A DNA stretch of 25,170 nucleotides from an uncultured Eubacteriales bacterium. Lineage in GTDB: Bacteria > Bacillota > Clostridia > Christensenellales > Borkfalkiaceae. The DNA is taken from positions 1-25,170 of the forward strand of contig CATZMZ010000015.1 of assembly GCA_958421945.1 (NCBI GenBank), in the 5' to 3' direction. Below are positions 8,346 through 16,586 of the stretch, one piece after another. The notes below the pieces were generated by a model that searched no databases, was not told the origin of the DNA, and saw only the letters and a list, made by a program, of their open reading frames with translations. How positions within the stretch are numbered: the stretch's first letter is position 1; each line of letters begins with the position of its first letter. The translations under genes and the position numbers were made by a program.

Positions 8346-8820
8346 CGGTTAATTTTCGCTTTTTGGCGCGCGCCGCGCTGCTCTCTATCTTGTCTTTGAG
8401 TTCTTTAATCGCCTGAATATAGCCGTCAAAGCCTTTACCCGTTACGGTTACGCACGCGTAACTCCTGATATAACTGATTTTGCGGAAATCTTCTCTCTCG
8501 TCTACCTTAGTGATATGCACTTCCGCCGCGGGGATAGCGACCGCTTTAAGCGCGTCTAAAATCGCCACGCTGGTATGCGTGAACGCGCCCGGATTTATCA
8601 CTATTCCGTCGAATTTTTTATACGCTTTCTGTATATAATCCACGATTTTGCCTTCGTAATTAGACTGAACGCACTTAACTTTAACGCCGAGCGCGGCGCA
8701 ATCGGAGCGAATTTTTTTCACGAGAGACTTATAGGTTTTATCACCGTAAAGCGCGGGTTCTCTGATACCCAGCATATTGAGATTAACCCCGTTTATTACA
8801 AGTATCTTCATATTTTTCAA
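8329..8820 (-). CDS. aroQ: 3-dehydroquinate dehydratase, type II
   Basis: Type II dehydroquinase, third shikimate step: trans-dehydration of 3-dehydroquinate to 3-dehydroshikimate. Motifs are the N-terminal ILVINGVNLNMLGIREPALYG-type block (with the catalytic tyrosine in ALYG), QSNYEGKIVDYIQ, the INPGAFTHTSVAILDAL block and the catalytic histidine in AEVHITKV. The C-terminus carries about 20 extra basic residues (AARAKKRK). Two starts are possible. A TTG at 8820 sits six bases after GGAG. The ATG at 8811 gives the family-typical N-terminus MKILVING but lies 15 bases from that GGAG. I list the TTG start. Either way the start lies inside the end of the upstream aroE-aroK gene, suggesting translational coupling. 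Confidence 0.93.
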   Translation of the reverse strand: MKNMKILVINGVNLNMLGIREPALYGDKTYKSLVKKIRSDCAALGVKVKCVQSNYEGKIVDYIQKAYKKFDGIVINPGAFTHTSVAILDALKAVAIPAAEVHITKVDEREDFRKISYIRSYACVTVTGKGFDGYIQAIKELKDKIESSAARAKKRKLTDGTAR

Positions 8821-10021
8821 TCACTTCTCCTGCCGTTTTGTCGGGCGAACCGTCGTTATCGACGGTAATATCCGCCGCCCTTTCGTATTTTTCGCGCCGT
8901 TCTTCGTACAGCGCGGCGATTCCCTTATTGCGCGAAACGGGTCTGCCCTGCGCCGTAAGCAAATTGAGATCTCGCTTTAACCAGACGATTACGCCGTTCT
9001 GTTTAAGCGCGGCGACGTTTTCTTCGCTTATCACCGCGCCGCCGCCCACGGAAATAACTGCTCCGCTGTTTTTCGCGGCGAGCGCGACCGCACGCGCTTC
9101 TTTTTCTCTGAACGCCTTTTCGCCGAGCGTTTCAATGATTTCGGCGGGGGTAAAGCCTTCCGTTGATGTTATCGTTTCGTCGGTGTCTATAAACTTTCTG
9201 CCGAGTTTTGTCGCGACTAATCTGCCCACCGTGGATTTGCCCGCGGAAGGCATTCCGCAAAGCACCACATTGTATTTTTCTTTCCTGATTTCGGAAAGAA
9301 CGTTCTCCGTATCTTTTTCCGAATGAAAACCGCCCAACCACACGTCTTCGGCGGCGAGAGCCTGTTCTACGAGCATAGGCAGTCCGTCGGAAAACGTAAG
9401 TCCGAGTGCTTCCGCCTGCAATAACAGCCGCGTTCTGAACGGGTTGTAGATTAAATCGAAAACCGCCGTCAGCCGCGGAAAAAGCGACAGGTCCACGGGG
9501 CGTTCGTCGTTAAAGGGGAACATTCCCACGGGCGTGGCGTTCACGAAAATTTCGGTGTCGGCGGCTATATCGTAACAGTTTCCGTAATTTATTTCGCCCG
9601 TTCTGCTTAAAAACCTTACGCTCGCCGCGCCGCCTTTCCTTGCGCAGTATCCTACCGTCTGCGCCGCGCCGCCCGTGCCGCCTATCAGCACGCGTTTGTC
9701 TTTAAATGACACGCCCTTTCTTTTAAGCATATAATACACGCCCCTTACGTCGGTATTATAGCCGTAAACCACGCCGCCCGAATTTTTCACGATGTTTACG
9801 CTGCCCGTTTCTTCCGCTTCTACGGAGAGAACGTCGCAAAGTTGCGCCGCGTCCTTTTTATACGGGATCGTAACGTTGAACCCGTCGTATTCGCGCGCGC
9901 CGAAAAACGCTTTCACGCCGTCGGGCGGAAGTTCTTTAAGGACGTAATTAAAGCCCTTTTTGCTATGTATGTCGCACGAATAACTGTGCGAGAGTTTTTT
10001 CCCTATAAGACAGTATTTCAT
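8783..10021 (-). CDS. aroE-aroK: Bifunctional shikimate dehydrogenase / shikimate kinase (AroE-AroK fusion)
   Basis: A 412-residue fusion of two consecutive shikimate enzymes. Residues 1 to about 245 are AroE, the NADPH-dependent reductase of 3-dehydroshikimate. They include the shikimate-binding KKLSHSYS (8-15), NVTIPYK with the catalytic lysine (K55), GYNTD (D91), the nucleotide loop GGTGGAA (114-120) and YNPFRTRLL. Residues about 250-410 are AroK, which phosphorylates shikimate at O3. They include Walker A GMPSAGKST (256-264), FIDTDE (277-282), FREKEAR, SVGGGAV (324-330), the lid GRPVSR and REKYERAAD. No stop or frameshift interrupts the junction. The gene starts 11 bases after the pheA stop and overlaps aroQ. 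The fusion fixes equal amounts of the two enzymes; channelling is only a possibility. Confidence 0.94.
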   Translation of the reverse strand: MKYCLIGKKLSHSYSCDIHSKKGFNYVLKELPPDGVKAFFGAREYDGFNVTIPYKKDAAQLCDVLSVEAEETGSVNIVKNSGGVVYGYNTDVRGVYYMLKRKGVSFKDKRVLIGGTGGAAQTVGYCARKGGAASVRFLSRTGEINYGNCYDIAADTEIFVNATPVGMFPFNDERPVDLSLFPRLTAVFDLIYNPFRTRLLLQAEALGLTFSDGLPMLVEQALAAEDVWLGGFHSEKDTENVLSEIRKEKYNVVLCGMPSAGKSTVGRLVATKLGRKFIDTDETITSTEGFTPAEIIETLGEKAFREKEARAVALAAKNSGAVISVGGGAVISEENVAALKQNGVIVWLKRDLNLLTAQGRPVSRNKGIAALYEERREKYERAADITVDNDGSPDKTAGEVIEKYEDTCNKRG

Positions 10022-10032
10022 AACGCGCCCCG

Positions 10033-11175
10033 TCAGGAAATCTCCTTGTACGCGCCAAGGAACACGAATTTATCCGAATTGTTTTCCAGCGAAGCGATTA
10101 AATCGAGCACTTCCGGTCTGTTCACTTCGCCCTCGAAGTCGAAATAGAACATAAATTCAAAGTCGGTGTTGGGAACGGGGCGGCTTTCTATTTTGGTAAG
10201 GTTAAGCCCCTGCGCGGCAAAGCCGTTAAGCACGTTCACAAGTCCGCCCGGTCTGTGCGGCAGAGTGGTCATAACGCTGATTTTGTCGCTCCCCGAAAAA
10301 ATTTCCACGTTTTTGCCTATGCAGATAAAGCGCGTGTAGTTGCTCGCTTCGTCCTGAACGCCGCGTTCCAGAACGGTAAGTCCGTATACTTCGGCGCACT
10401 CGGCGGAACACAATACCGCGACCGATTTATCACCCTTTTCCGCCGCCTGCATAGCGGCGATGGCGGTGTTTGCCGCTTCTTCCGCAATGAAGTTGTGGGA
10501 CTTTATATATTCCGCGCATTGACGGAGCGCCTGCGGGTGCGAAAGGACGCGCTTTACGTCTTTTGCCGTCGCGCCGCGAACGCCCGCAAGACAATGTTCT
10601 ATGCTCAGTTTAACCGCGCGGACGATATGGAAATCGTGCTTTTTCATCAGATCGTATACTTCCGAAACAGAACCCGCAGTGCTGTTCTCTATGGGCAGAA
10701 CGCCGTATTCGCACAACCCCCTTTCCACCGCGGAGAACACCCCTTCGAAGTTTTTAAAGTACGTAACTTCGTTTATGGGAAAGAGTTTTTTCGCCGCCGC
10801 GCCGCTGTTCGCGCCCGCAACGCCCTGGCACGCCACCGCCGCGCGGACAGGCGCGCTTTTTAGTCCGCCCGACAGTATGCCTTTTATTTCGTCTACTGTG
10901 GCGGAACTTCTGCCGATAAGTTCCGACTGATACGCCTTGCTTGCCGAGAAAACCACGGAATACAGTTCTTTGATATATCTCGCGTAGTTCTCGGGCATAT
11001 TTTCAGTAAGACGGAACACGATGGAGCTTTCACGCGTGGCGTCGTTAAGCGGCTTGTCCGTGCGTTTTTTTGCTTCCGCAACGTCTTTCATCAGTTCCAG
11101 CCTTTTAATAAACGAGTTTTTGATTTCGTCGTCCGTCTTGTCTATCAGTTCTCTGATTTCGCTCAATTCTTTCAT
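10033..11175 (-). CDS. pheA: Bifunctional chorismate mutase / prephenate dehydratase (P-protein)
   Basis: Converts chorismate to prephenate and then phenylpyruvate, committing flux to phenylalanine. About 380 residues in three parts. An AroQ-type chorismate mutase spans about 1-90 (KELSEIRELIDKTDDEI, later KRLELMKDVAEAKK). The prephenate dehydratase spans about 105-285 (ALRQCAEYI, the NTAIAAMQAA block, and ASNYTRFICIG with the TRF motif). A C-terminal ACT domain (about 295-380) has the LPHRPGGLVNVL and ESRPVPN motifs that bind phenylalanine for feedback inhibition. A longer frame begins at a TTG (11187), but that codon overlaps the GGAG ribosome site of the ATG at 11175, so I chose the ATG. 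It lies between aroC and aroE-aroK in the operon. Confidence 0.95.
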   Translation of the reverse strand: MKELSEIRELIDKTDDEIKNSFIKRLELMKDVAEAKKRTDKPLNDATRESSIVFRLTENMPENYARYIKELYSVVFSASKAYQSELIGRSSATVDEIKGILSGGLKSAPVRAAVACQGVAGANSGAAAKKLFPINEVTYFKNFEGVFSAVERGLCEYGVLPIENSTAGSVSEVYDLMKKHDFHIVRAVKLSIEHCLAGVRGATAKDVKRVLSHPQALRQCAEYIKSHNFIAEEAANTAIAAMQAAEKGDKSVAVLCSAECAEVYGLTVLERGVQDEASNYTRFICIGKNVEIFSGSDKISVMTTLPHRPGGLVNVLNGFAAQGLNLTKIESRPVPNTDFEFMFYFDFEGEVNRPEVLDLIASLENNSDKFVFLGAYKEIS

Positions 11176-11229
11176 ATATATCTCCAAAAATACTTTTCGT
11201 TATTATCATCCGCGCGCGCCGTTACCGTT

Positions 11230-12285
11230 CTATACGCCGGCGTCGGTAAGCGCGATTGCCGCCGCGCTCTCTATGCACGGCACGGCGCGCGGCACTATGC
11301 ACGCGTCGTGCCTGCCCTTTATTTTGATTTCGCAGTCGGTCTTGTTTACCAAGTCCACCGTGCGCTGCGTTTTAAAAACGGACGGCGTCGGTCTCAACGC
11401 CACGCTGAACGTTATCGGCTCTCCGTTTGAAATGCCGCCGTTGATTCCGCCCGCGTCGTTCGTGTAAAAACATACCTTTCCGTCTTTATAATACATCTGG
11501 TCGTTCGCTTCGCCGCCGCGGCTTTCGCAAAAGCCGAAACCACGCCCGAATTCAACGCCTTTCACCGCGGGAACGGCGTATACGAGCGACGATATTTTGC
11601 CTTCTAACCCCTCAAACAGGCTGTCGCCCAACCCGGGTTTAAGCCCGAAAATCACGCAGTCTATCCTGCCGCCCACCGAATCGTAGTTGCGCCGCGCGTC
11701 GGCTATTTCGGCGAGCATCTCTTCTTTTTTGTCAAGCGACGGAAAGCCGTCGTCCCGCGCTTTTACGATTTCCTCTAAGTCAAGCGCGGCGGTTTTATAA
11801 CTCTTGCCCGAAACTTTGCCTATTCCCGAAACGAACGCGGCTATTTTTACGCCTTTGCTCTCTAAATACTGCTTGCATATTCCGCCGACCACGCAAAGCG
11901 GCGCGGTGAGCCTGCCCGAAAATCTGCCGCCGCCCGTAAAGTCGAGCGCGCCGTCTTTTAAGTATCTGCAATAGTCCGCGTGCGACGGGCGCGGTTTGCC
12001 GTATAGTTCGTTGTAATCGGAACTCTTTACGTCTGTGTTCTGAATATAAAACGAATAATCCCCGCCGAAGTTTTCGCCGAGCGGTTTATCGAACACGGGT
12101 ATATCCGGTTCTTTTCTCGTAGTGGAAAACACCGCCGAGGTCGCTTTTCTGCGTTCGGTAAAGCGGGTGAGTTCCTGTGCGTTTACGGATACCGCGGGCA
12201 TATTTTTAACTATCGCGCCGATGCGTTCGCTGTGCGATTCGCCGTAAATCTCCACGCTGATTCTTTCGCCTTTAAATAAGGACAT
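11230..12285 (-). CDS. aroC: Chorismate synthase
   Basis: Last shikimate step: removes phosphate from EPSP to give chorismate with reduced FMN as cofactor. The 351-residue length fits. It resembles the clostridial branch, with TRFTERRKATSAVFSTTRKEPD and DFTGGGRFSGRLTAPL-type blocks. The two active-site histidines appear present (in GESHS and RPSHAD), but the glycine that usually follows or precedes each (GESHG, RPGHAD) is serine in both. The N-terminus overlaps the aroA end by 14 bases. pheA begins 54 bases further on, the largest spacing between genes in the operon. I expect it to be active because the pathway is otherwise complete. Confidence 0.93.
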   Translation of the reverse strand: MSLFKGERISVEIYGESHSERIGAIVKNMPAVSVNAQELTRFTERRKATSAVFSTTRKEPDIPVFDKPLGENFGGDYSFYIQNTDVKSSDYNELYGKPRPSHADYCRYLKDGALDFTGGGRFSGRLTAPLCVVGGICKQYLESKGVKIAAFVSGIGKVSGKSYKTAALDLEEIVKARDDGFPSLDKKEEMLAEIADARRNYDSVGGRIDCVIFGLKPGLGDSLFEGLEGKISSLVYAVPAVKGVEFGRGFGFCESRGGEANDQMYYKDGKVCFYTNDAGGINGGISNGEPITFSVALRPTPSVFKTQRTVDLVNKTDCEIKIKGRHDACIVPRAVPCIESAAAIALTDAGV

Positions 12286-13522
12286 CTATAATACCCCCTG
12301 TTTTTTTCATATCTTCGTAAAAAGCGGGATACGACTTATCCACCGCCTCCGCGCGGTCGATTACACTCTCGCCGTCCGAATACGCCGCAAGCACCGCCGC
12401 CGACATAGCCGTTCTGTGATCGTTGCCGCTGTCCGCGGTAAAGCCTTTCGGCGCGCCGCCGTAAACGGTTATGCTTCGTCCGTCCGTCTCCGCTTTTATC
12501 CCCGCCGCAGCAAGCGTATTTATTATCGCCGCCGTTCTGTCGCTCTCTTTGTATTTTAGGTTTTCCGTTCCGAGCAATACCGTTTTCCCTTGCGCGAACG
12601 CCGCCGTAACCGCTATTATCTGTGCCAGGTCGGGAATTTCCGCACAGTCGACCGTTACGCCTTTAAGCGTGCCGTCTCCCGACGGTTTTGCCGTAACCGC
12701 TCCGTCCGAAAATGTTACGGACGCGCCGAACCGACTTAAAATTTCCGCTATTTTGCGGTCGCCCTGCATTGACTTGGGATTGAGCCCCGTAACCGTAACC
12801 GAGCCGCCTATCGCTCCCGCGGCGAGCGTGAAAGCCGCGCCCGACCAGTCGCCTTCCGTTTCAGTAACGTCGGGCAACGCGTATTTCTGTCCTTTGGGAA
12901 TAAAAAACCCGTTTTTCGTTCTTTTAACCGTAATCCCGCTTTTTTCAAGTACTGCGAGCGTGATTTCGATATACGGTTTGCTGACTTCTTTGCCCGTTAC
13001 GACAATCTCGCAGTCCTGCCCCGTAAGCGGCGCGGCGAAAAGCAGCCCCGTTACGTATTGCGAACTTATGCCGCCGTCAATCACGAACGTTCCGCCCGAC
13101 AGCCTGCCCGTAAACTTGAATCCGTCGGCAGTTACGCCGTGCGTTTTCAGACAGTCTATAAGCGCGCCGCACGGGCGACCTAACAGCTTTTCCGTGCCCG
13201 TAAACGCCGCGTCCGCGCCGAGCGCGGCGGCGACGGGAATTAGAAATCTTAAAGTAGAACCGCTCTCCCTGCAGTCCGCGACCGCGTTTTTAACAGGAGA
13301 AAAACCGTTCGTAACGAAATCACCGCCCGAAAGGCAGCAATCTGCGCCGAGCGCGGTAAGCGCGCGCACGGTCGCCCGCACGTCTTTAGAGTCGCCCGTG
13401 TTTTTAACCGTCTTTCTCCCGCCCGAAAGGCAAGCCGCGATAATCAATCTGTGCGCGAAAGATTTGGACGGGGGCGCGGCGACCGTTCCCGAAATGCGGG
13501 ACGGATGAATTTTAATCTTCAT
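12272..13522 (-). CDS. aroA: 3-phosphoshikimate 1-carboxyvinyltransferase (EPSP synthase)
   Basis: Transfers the enolpyruvyl group of PEP to shikimate-3-phosphate. The 416-residue protein shows the N-terminal substrate-binding APPSKSFAHR (lysine and serine of the PSKS motif), the ESGSTLRFLIPVAAALG block, the GRPCGALIDCLKTHG stretch, EGDWSGAAFTLAAGAIGG, the LKYKESDRTAAI motif and the DHRTAMSAAV motif near the end. The start is preceded by AAGGAG nine bases upstream. The ATG overlaps the aroB stop by 11 bases, and the end overlaps aroC, so translation is probably coupled across aroB-aroA-aroC. Whether it is glyphosate sensitive cannot be told reliably by eye. Confidence 0.96.
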   Translation of the reverse strand: MKIKIHPSRISGTVAAPPSKSFAHRLIIAACLSGGRKTVKNTGDSKDVRATVRALTALGADCCLSGGDFVTNGFSPVKNAVADCRESGSTLRFLIPVAAALGADAAFTGTEKLLGRPCGALIDCLKTHGVTADGFKFTGRLSGGTFVIDGGISSQYVTGLLFAAPLTGQDCEIVVTGKEVSKPYIEITLAVLEKSGITVKRTKNGFFIPKGQKYALPDVTETEGDWSGAAFTLAAGAIGGSVTVTGLNPKSMQGDRKIAEILSRFGASVTFSDGAVTAKPSGDGTLKGVTVDCAEIPDLAQIIAVTAAFAQGKTVLLGTENLKYKESDRTAAIINTLAAAGIKAETDGRSITVYGGAPKGFTADSGNDHRTAMSAAVLAAYSDGESVIDRAEAVDKSYPAFYEDMKKTGGIIDVLI

Positions 13523-14561
13523 TTATCGCCGCTCCTTGTTTTAAAAATCCGACCAACCGTTCGGCTGGAATATTTATTATGCGTGTTTTAAACTCTTCGT
13601 CAATAAGCACGAAATCCACGCCCTTTCCGTCTGATTTTTTGTCGGATAAAACGACTTCTGCAACGCTCTCGGGCGAATAGCCGCACGAAAGGTCCTCGAA
13701 AATCGCGAGCCTGTTATATAGCGGCGCGAACTTTTCCGCGGAAACGCCGTAATACGCACGCGACAAATCGAGCGCGTACTTAATCCCCTTGGCGACGCAC
13801 AAGCCGTGCGACAGGTTAAAGTCGGAAAGTTTTTCTATTGCGTGCCCCACGGTATGCCCGAAGTTAAGCAGTTTGCGTTCGCCGCTCTCGCGTTCGTCGC
13901 GCGCAACCACGCCCGCTTTGATTTTAAGGCATTCGTACACGAGCCGTTCGGTAATTTTTCCGTCGCAGGTTACGTTTTCTCCGCCGGGGAGAAAAGAGTA
14001 TTTCACCACTTCGCCCATACCGCTCGTTTTTTCGCGTTCGGGAAGAGTTACCAAAAAACCGAGATTTATATACACGGCGTCAGGCTGATAAAAAGTGCCG
14101 CAGAGATTTTTGCCCTTGTCGAGATTGACGGCAGTCTTTCCGCCGACGGAAGAATCTACCATAGAAAGCAGCGTTGTGGGCAGCGCGATAAGTTTAACGC
14201 CGCGCATATAAGTGGACGCGACGAACGCGCCCAGATCGCCCACCATGCCGCCGCCGAAAGTTACGACCGCGTCTTTGCGCGTAAGCCCGTCTTGGGCGAG
14301 CGCGTTGAGAAGGATTCCGTAATTTACGAGATTTTTACTGTTTTCGCCCTGCCTAACCGTGTGCAAAAAAACCTTTTTGTCGCATTTTCCGCAAATCAGT
14401 TTAATCAGTTCTTCGCCGTACAGCCGTTCCGTTTCGGAGTCGGCAATCACCGCTATTTTGTCGCCGACCGTTAGCGACAACGCCTTTTCGGCGAAAGCGT
14501 CCATGTTTTCGGCGAGCGTAACGTCGTAAGTTTTAGACGCGTTGACGCGTAGAGAAAGCAT
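13512..14561 (-). CDS. aroB: 3-dehydroquinate synthase
   Basis: Cyclises DAHP to 3-dehydroquinate using NAD+ and a divalent metal (Zn or Co). The 349-residue protein carries the NAD-binding GGGMVGDLGAFVASTYMRG block, LPTTLLSMVDSSVGGKTAVN, the metal ligand glutamate in SGMGEVVKYS, and the metal-binding histidines in LLNFGHTVGHAIE and in the LSHGLCVAKG stretch. It starts one base after the tyrA stop codon and overlaps aroA by 11 bases. A shikimate enzyme so tightly packed after tyrA supports one transcript for both branches. Confidence 0.96.
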   Translation of the reverse strand: MLSLRVNASKTYDVTLAENMDAFAEKALSLTVGDKIAVIADSETERLYGEELIKLICGKCDKKVFLHTVRQGENSKNLVNYGILLNALAQDGLTRKDAVVTFGGGMVGDLGAFVASTYMRGVKLIALPTTLLSMVDSSVGGKTAVNLDKGKNLCGTFYQPDAVYINLGFLVTLPEREKTSGMGEVVKYSFLPGGENVTCDGKITERLVYECLKIKAGVVARDERESGERKLLNFGHTVGHAIEKLSDFNLSHGLCVAKGIKYALDLSRAYYGVSAEKFAPLYNRLAIFEDLSCGYSPESVAEVVLSDKKSDGKGVDFVLIDEEFKTRIINIPAERLVGFLKQGAAINED

Positions 14562-14562
14562 T

Positions 14563-15408
14563 TTAATCGTCTCCTTTTTGGTCTATGCCGATTTTTCTGT
14601 CGTTACCGTCTTTTAAGAGCGTTTTAAGGCGACCGACGTCTCCCGCGCTCACGGCGGCAAGGTATTCGTTAAGATTGTTTATAAGCGTTTGGAGTTCGCC
14701 TTTAATATAATCGGCGTTTTCCATCATGAGTTCCGCCCACATATCGGCGTCCAGTCTCGCCACGCGCGTCAGATCCCTGTAACTACCCGCGGAAAACCCG
14801 AGATGTTTCTCGGCGGTCGGGCTTTTTATGTACGCGTTGGAAGTAACGTGGCAAAGTTGCGAAGTATAGGCGATAATCGCGTCGTGTTCTTCCGCCGTGG
14901 TAACTTCGGCGCGACCGAACCCCGCGGACAGGAAAAATTCTTTCACCCGCCCGAAAACGCTTTCGTCCGCGTTTACGTTCACGAATATCATAGACGCGCC
15001 GTCGAACAAGTCCGCACGGGAATTGTCTATGCCCGACAGTTCTCTGCCCGCCATGGGGTGTCCGCCGATAAAGGTTATTCCCGGGTATTTTCCCGAATAC
15101 TCTTTCATAATCTTAATGACCGTCCGCTTTACGCCGCAAAAATCCACGACGACCGCGCCGCGCTTTAAAGCGGGCGCGTATTTATCGAGCAGTCCGCGGA
15201 CGTGTCGGGGCGTAACGGCTAAAACGAGCAAGTCGAGCGAACGCGCGGTCTCTTCGCTTAATATCCCGTTTATCGCTTTCAGTTCACGCGCTTTTTTCTC
15301 GGCGTCGGGGTTGACGTCGCACCCGAAAACGGCGTGCGGCGTGTTTTTTATCACGGCGCGCCCGAACGAGCCGCCCATTAACCCTAACCCTGCTATTCCT
15401 ACGTTCAT
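14563..15408 (-). CDS. tyrA: Prephenate dehydrogenase
   Basis: Oxidatively decarboxylates prephenate to 4-hydroxyphenylpyruvate with NAD(P)+, the commitment to tyrosine. The 281-residue protein has the N-terminal Rossmann motif GLGLMGGSFG (residues 6-15), the VVVDFCGVKR stretch, FIGGHPMAGRELSGIDNS (with catalytic histidine), a HDAIIAYTSQLCHVTSNA block and LTRVARLDADMWAELMMEN. No C-terminal ACT domain is present, since the protein ends shortly after about 275 residues, so feedback control by tyrosine must act elsewhere, if at all. It sits 14 bases after aroF and one base before aroB. Confidence 0.95.
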   Translation of the reverse strand: MNVGIAGLGLMGGSFGRAVIKNTPHAVFGCDVNPDAEKKARELKAINGILSEETARSLDLLVLAVTPRHVRGLLDKYAPALKRGAVVVDFCGVKRTVIKIMKEYSGKYPGITFIGGHPMAGRELSGIDNSRADLFDGASMIFVNVNADESVFGRVKEFFLSAGFGRAEVTTAEEHDAIIAYTSQLCHVTSNAYIKSPTAEKHLGFSAGSYRDLTRVARLDADMWAELMMENADYIKGELQTLINNLNEYLAAVSAGDVGRLKTLLKDGNDRKIGIDQKGDD

Positions 15409-15422
15409 TTTATACCCCGCGC

Positions 15423-16439
15423 TTATAATATTTCGTTTTTACCGCAAAGGTGCAGCATAGAATTAACGCTTTGCGCTATGTCTTCGAACTGGTCGGGGCG
15501 CACCGACTGCGCGCCGTCGCAAAGCGCGTGCGGCGGGTCGTTATGCACTTCTATCATAAGCCCGTCAGCCCCCGCGCCCACCGCCGCGAGCGACAAGGGT
15601 TTAACCAGCCTTGCAAGCCCCGAAGCGTGCGACGGGTCTACTATCACGGGCAGGTGCGTCAGTTCTTTTAAGACGGGAATCGCGGACAAATCGAGCGTGT
15701 TTCTCGTATACGGCTCGAACGTTCTTATGCCGCGTTCGCACAGAATAACGTCTTTCGAGCCTTCGCTCATTACGTATTCCGCGCTCATAAGCCACTCTTC
15801 TATCGTGTTGCAGAAACCCCTTTTTAAAAGGACGGGCTTGCCCGTTTTGCCCACTTCTTTAAGCAGTTCGTAGTTCTGCATATCCCGCGCGCCTATCTGG
15901 ATAAGGTCTACGTCGCGGAACAAGTCTATGTGCCTTACGCTCATTATCTCGGTTACTATGGGCAGCCCCGTTTCCTTTTTCGCCTTTAAGAGAAGGTCGA
16001 GCCCCGTCTCTCTCAGTCCCTGGAAAGAATAGGGCGACGTTCTGGGTTTGAACGCGCCGCCGCGGAGCAGTTTCGCGCCCGCTTTTTTAACCGCTTCCGC
16101 AACGCCTATTATCTGTTTTTCCGTTTCGACCGAACACGGCCCAGCGATAATGGCGAAGTGGTTGCCGCCTATCTTTACGCCGCCTATATCCACAACCGTG
16201 TCGTCGGGATGGAATTTACGGTTGGACAGTTTGAAAGGTTCTTGTATTCTTTTAACGTTTTCGACTATATCGAGCGACCTTACGAGATCGATATCTACTT
16301 TACCCGTGTCCCCGACGAGTCCTAAAATGGTGGAATGGTCGCCGCGGCTGACGTCCACTTTAAGCCCCTGCTTTTTTACCCACCCGATAAGGTTGTCGAG
16401 TTGTTTCTTTTCGCAATCCTTTTTTACGATAATAATCAT
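15423..16439 (-). CDS. aroF: 3-deoxy-7-phosphoheptulonate synthase (DAHP synthase, type I beta)
   Basis: Condenses PEP and erythrose-4-phosphate, the entry to the pathway. The 338-residue protein has an N-terminal ferredoxin-like regulatory domain (about 1-70, MIIIVKKDCEKKQLDNLI), as in the Thermotoga-type enzymes inhibited by Phe or Tyr. The barrel shows IAGPCSVET (about 108-116), AKLLRGGAFKPRTSPYSFQG, the metal cysteine in that IAGPCS motif, QIGARDMQN, KPVLLKRGF, ILCERGIRTFE, and PVIVDPSHASG. It is the first structural gene of the operon. AGGAG lies seven bases before the ATG, and the leader attenuator ends about 50 bases upstream. Confidence 0.96.
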   Translation of the reverse strand: MIIIVKKDCEKKQLDNLIGWVKKQGLKVDVSRGDHSTILGLVGDTGKVDIDLVRSLDIVENVKRIQEPFKLSNRKFHPDDTVVDIGGVKIGGNHFAIIAGPCSVETEKQIIGVAEAVKKAGAKLLRGGAFKPRTSPYSFQGLRETGLDLLLKAKKETGLPIVTEIMSVRHIDLFRDVDLIQIGARDMQNYELLKEVGKTGKPVLLKRGFCNTIEEWLMSAEYVMSEGSKDVILCERGIRTFEPYTRNTLDLSAIPVLKELTHLPVIVDPSHASGLARLVKPLSLAAVGAGADGLMIEVHNDPPHALCDGAQSVRPDQFEDIAQSVNSMLHLCGKNEIL

Positions 16440-16490
16440 AACGTTTCTCCTGTATTACTTTCTTTATTTATATTTTTAGAATATTTATTC

Positions 16491-16525
16491 AAAAAAAAAC
16501 GACCGACTCGGTTACCCGCTCGGTC
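16491..16525 (-). terminator. Attenuator terminator in the aro leader
   Basis: On the transcribed strand GACCGA (segment 3, 16520-16525) pairs with TCGGTC (segment 4, 16501-16506), with an inner CGG/CCG stem, and is followed by G and nine Ts (16491-16499). It sits between the leader peptide and aroF, so it can stop transcription before the first structural gene. Confidence 0.85.
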
Positions 16526-16586
16526 ATTTTCATATACGCCGTAAAAAAAACGCAAACACAAAATAACCGATATCATAAATTCGGTT
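16520..16586 (-). promoter_or_regulatory. Alternative RNA pairings of the aro attenuator
   Basis: Three segments on the transcribed strand compete. Segment 1, AACCGA (16581-16586), pairs with UCGGUU in segment 2 (16565-16570) over six bases. Segment 2, UCGGUUAUUUU (16560-16570), also pairs with segment 3, AAAAUGACCGA (16520-16530), over eleven positions with one G-U pair. Segment 3 is the 5' arm of the terminator. Segment 1 starts directly after the last Phe codon of the leader, so a ribosome stalled there would hide it and let 2:3 form. A ribosome at the stop codon would cover segment 2 and let the terminator form. Confidence 0.8.

Noticed and set aside
12471..13508. A 345-codon plus-strand frame opposite aroA
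   Set aside because: It is a shadow of aroA produced by codon bias: low-complexity Ala/Ser/Pro sequence with no motifs, while aroA has full family signatures.
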